Assembly: GCA_024734495.1 (NCBI GenBank)
Contig: JALMQS010000137.1
Location: forward strand, 1,288,079-1,352,078
DNA: 64,000 nt
DNA from: Forficula auricularia
Taxonomy: Eukaryota; Arthropoda; Insecta; Dermaptera; Forficulidae
Reading direction: 5' to 3'
Positions within the stretch are counted from its first letter, which is position 1. Every line of letters starts with the position of its first letter. The notes beneath the pieces are model-generated. The model ran no database searches, was not told the DNA's origin, and saw only the letters and a program-made list of their open reading frames with translations. Shown in pieces: positions 62,265-64,000 of this stretch. The translations under genes and the position numbers were made by a program.

Positions 62265-62970
62265 CACTCACCGGCAAAATTAACCTCCCACCTAAGTTTT
62301 ATTAAATATTTTACAATTAAACAAATGTTCACTTTATTTATTACATTCAATTTCTAGGATCATAAAAGATTAAAAAATGTTATTCCGTTTGCACCATTTA
62401 TTGGAGAAGATTTTCTTCTTATGCAAGATAACGCCCGCCCACACGTCGCGAGAATTGTTACTAAGTACGTGAATACAGTCGAGAGTAAAAGATTTTCATG
62501 GCCAGCGCGCAATCCAGACCTCAGCACTATCGAACACATATGGGACAACTTAAAAAGACGAATTCGGAGTCGAAAATCCCCACTAACCACTATCCCTGAA
62601 CTGAAAGATGCGGTTTTGGAGGAGTGGAATAACATACCACAAACCTATATCAAAAACATTATCGATATTATTCCCAATCGCTTACAGCAGGTCATTAAAG
62701 CCAGACGAGGTAACACATGTTATTAAAATGTTAATTTCAATAAATAAATTTGAAAAATTAAGTGCGGATGTAAAAATGTCTTTCATGCAAAAATGACATT
62801 TTTTTTAATTTCCTGTTTATTTTTTAAATAAAAATAAATAAATTCAATTATGATTTTTTAATCTTTTATGATCCTGGAAATTGAATGTAATAAATAAATT
62901 AAGTGAACAATTGTTTAATTGTAAAATATTTAATACAACTTGGGTGGGCGGTTGATTTTGCCGCTGAGTG
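62265..62970 (+). mobile_element. Tc1-type transposon, N-terminus deleted, long TIRs
   Basis: TIRs of about 115 bp, CACTCACCGGCAAAATTAAC left and CACTCAGCGGCAAAATCAAC as the reverse complement of the right end, next to TA at the right. The frame at about 62381-62726 reads LLMQDNARPHVARIVTKYV (second Asp) and WPARNPDLSTIEHIWDNLKR (Glu of the triad), spacing DD34E. The DNA-binding half and the first Asp are missing. Confidence 0.85.
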
Positions 62971-63056
62971 TATATAGTCATTATATTTATATTTATTATA
63001 ATAATTACACAGCCAAGATACAGCATTAACATTCGTTTTCAACTTTCATAATGTAG

Positions 63057-63357
63057 ATTTTCAAATCAAGAATCAACAATATTAAAAATTGTGGCTGATG
63101 CACATAGGGCGCAAAAATATATTTTTTCTAAGTTATTTAAACCAGGTGATCTAAAAATTATTTCGTCTACTAATTCTTCTGGCCCATTCGGGTGTGTATT
63201 CGTAAGCAGGCTCGTTATATCTAAAGACAGAAATTTCGCATTAATTTCTACTTATTTCTCTTTATTTATCAACTCGGGTACTCCAGATCGTGATTCTGGC
63301 CATACGAAAATAATTAAATATTTAAGCCTTAAAGAAAGTTTAAAAAATGATTCCTAA
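63057..63357 (+). CDS. 3'-terminal exon of an unrecognised gene
   Basis: Acceptor TAATGTAG, then a 100-codon frame: NQESTILKIVADAHRAQKYI, SKLFKPGDLKIISSTNSSGP, and NFALISTYFSLFINSG, to TAA. The composition and length make it a credible exon. Preceding exons would lie beyond the Tc1 insertion. The product is not recognised. Confidence 0.5.
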
Positions 63358-63602
63358 ATTATTTAACAACTTTTATGGTAATTACTCTTTAATTTAATTA
63401 AAAATATTGGCATTTTATGTTTATTTAGCAGAAGAAATATAAGGTTTTGAGAATTATAGTGGCCTAACCCCAAAAGACAATAATAATGAAAAAATTCGCA
63501 ATGTATATTTGCATATTTTTCAAAAATTGTTGTATGAAAGAAGGTTTGTTTGCAATTTGTAATGTTTTGATAAAACTTTTATTGACTATATATCTATATA
63601 CA

Positions 63603-64000
63603 CAGGGACGTACCAATCGGAAATGGCGCCTAGGGCGAGTATCAAAGTGGCGCCCCTTCGTAAATTATCTAAATATAAAATAAATATTTATTAAAAAAGT
63701 CATAAAATACATAACATTTCTGATGAATGATAGAATTATTATTTTTTCTGAACTCTTTAATTAGAAAATTTTAAAATAGTAAATAGGGTACTATTTATAT
63801 TTTTTAAATTATATATACTTTTATCAAGTCATGAGTCTGTAGTTCTCTGCTATTAAGTGGAAATAGAGAGCTTCTAATTCTACAAATTCATTTTTATTGC
63901 ATGTATTATTTATTATTATTATAATGAATTTGTATTTAAGTCTACTGGTTTGTTATGTAAAATATAAATATGATTTTAAAATTAAAAAATACCCTCTCAG
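63603..64000 (+). mobile_element. Possible left end of a DNA element running out of the window
   Basis: CAGGGACGTACCAATCGG and GGCGCCTAGGGCGAG resemble CAGGG-type hAT termini. The other end is not in the window. Confidence 0.35.

Overview
This window is a piece of an AT-rich, repeat-dense animal nuclear genome, most likely an arthropod and probably an insect. The order cannot be fixed from the sequence. Genes have GT-AG introns of very uneven size, coding exons are scattered, and more than half of the DNA is recognisable transposable-element debris. There are no bacterial-type operons, rRNA genes or CRISPR arrays.

Host genes, left to right. MIC19/CHCHD3 (2307-2732, minus), a mitochondrial cristae-organising protein. 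MEI4 (5016-8450, minus, four exons, 417 aa), a partner in meiotic DNA double-strand-break formation. TIMM13 (8793-13018, plus, three exons, 88 aa), a small Tim chaperone, head to head with MEI4. CEP43/FOP (14126-22120, minus, eight exons, about 371 aa), a centrosome/basal-body protein. EEF1AKMT1 (27174-31819, minus, four exons, 212 aa), an eEF1A lysine methyltransferase. The 3' part of an unrecognised plus-strand gene whose nine phase-compatible exons run from 38426 to 55551. Isolated 3'-terminal exons that I cannot name sit at 35522, 59151 and 63057.

Mobile DNA fills the introns and spacers. It includes two related non-LTR LINEs (A and B), tRNA-derived SINEs (one sharing its tail with LINE B), a deleted Ty3/gypsy element with intact LTRs and target duplication, hAT, mariner/Tc1 (including a DD41D type), pogo/Tigger, PIF/Harbinger-like MITEs, TTAA-flanked MITEs, foldback elements and Helitron ends. 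Nesting is up to four levels deep.

The most interesting system is a set of short retroelement-like units that carry hammerhead-ribozyme cores (CTGATGA, a stem II hairpin, GAAA, a tiny self-complementary stem III, and a GTC or TC-type cleavage site). I find more than a dozen intact or decayed copies in three sequence families. Most are inverted dimers with two ribozymes pointing outward from the centre. Several insertions are bounded by perfect or near-perfect 10-13 bp target duplications. This fits retrozyme or Penelope-like non-autonomous retroelements. The head-to-head ribozyme architecture, up to a ~1 kb palindrome at 49938-50934, deserves direct testing.
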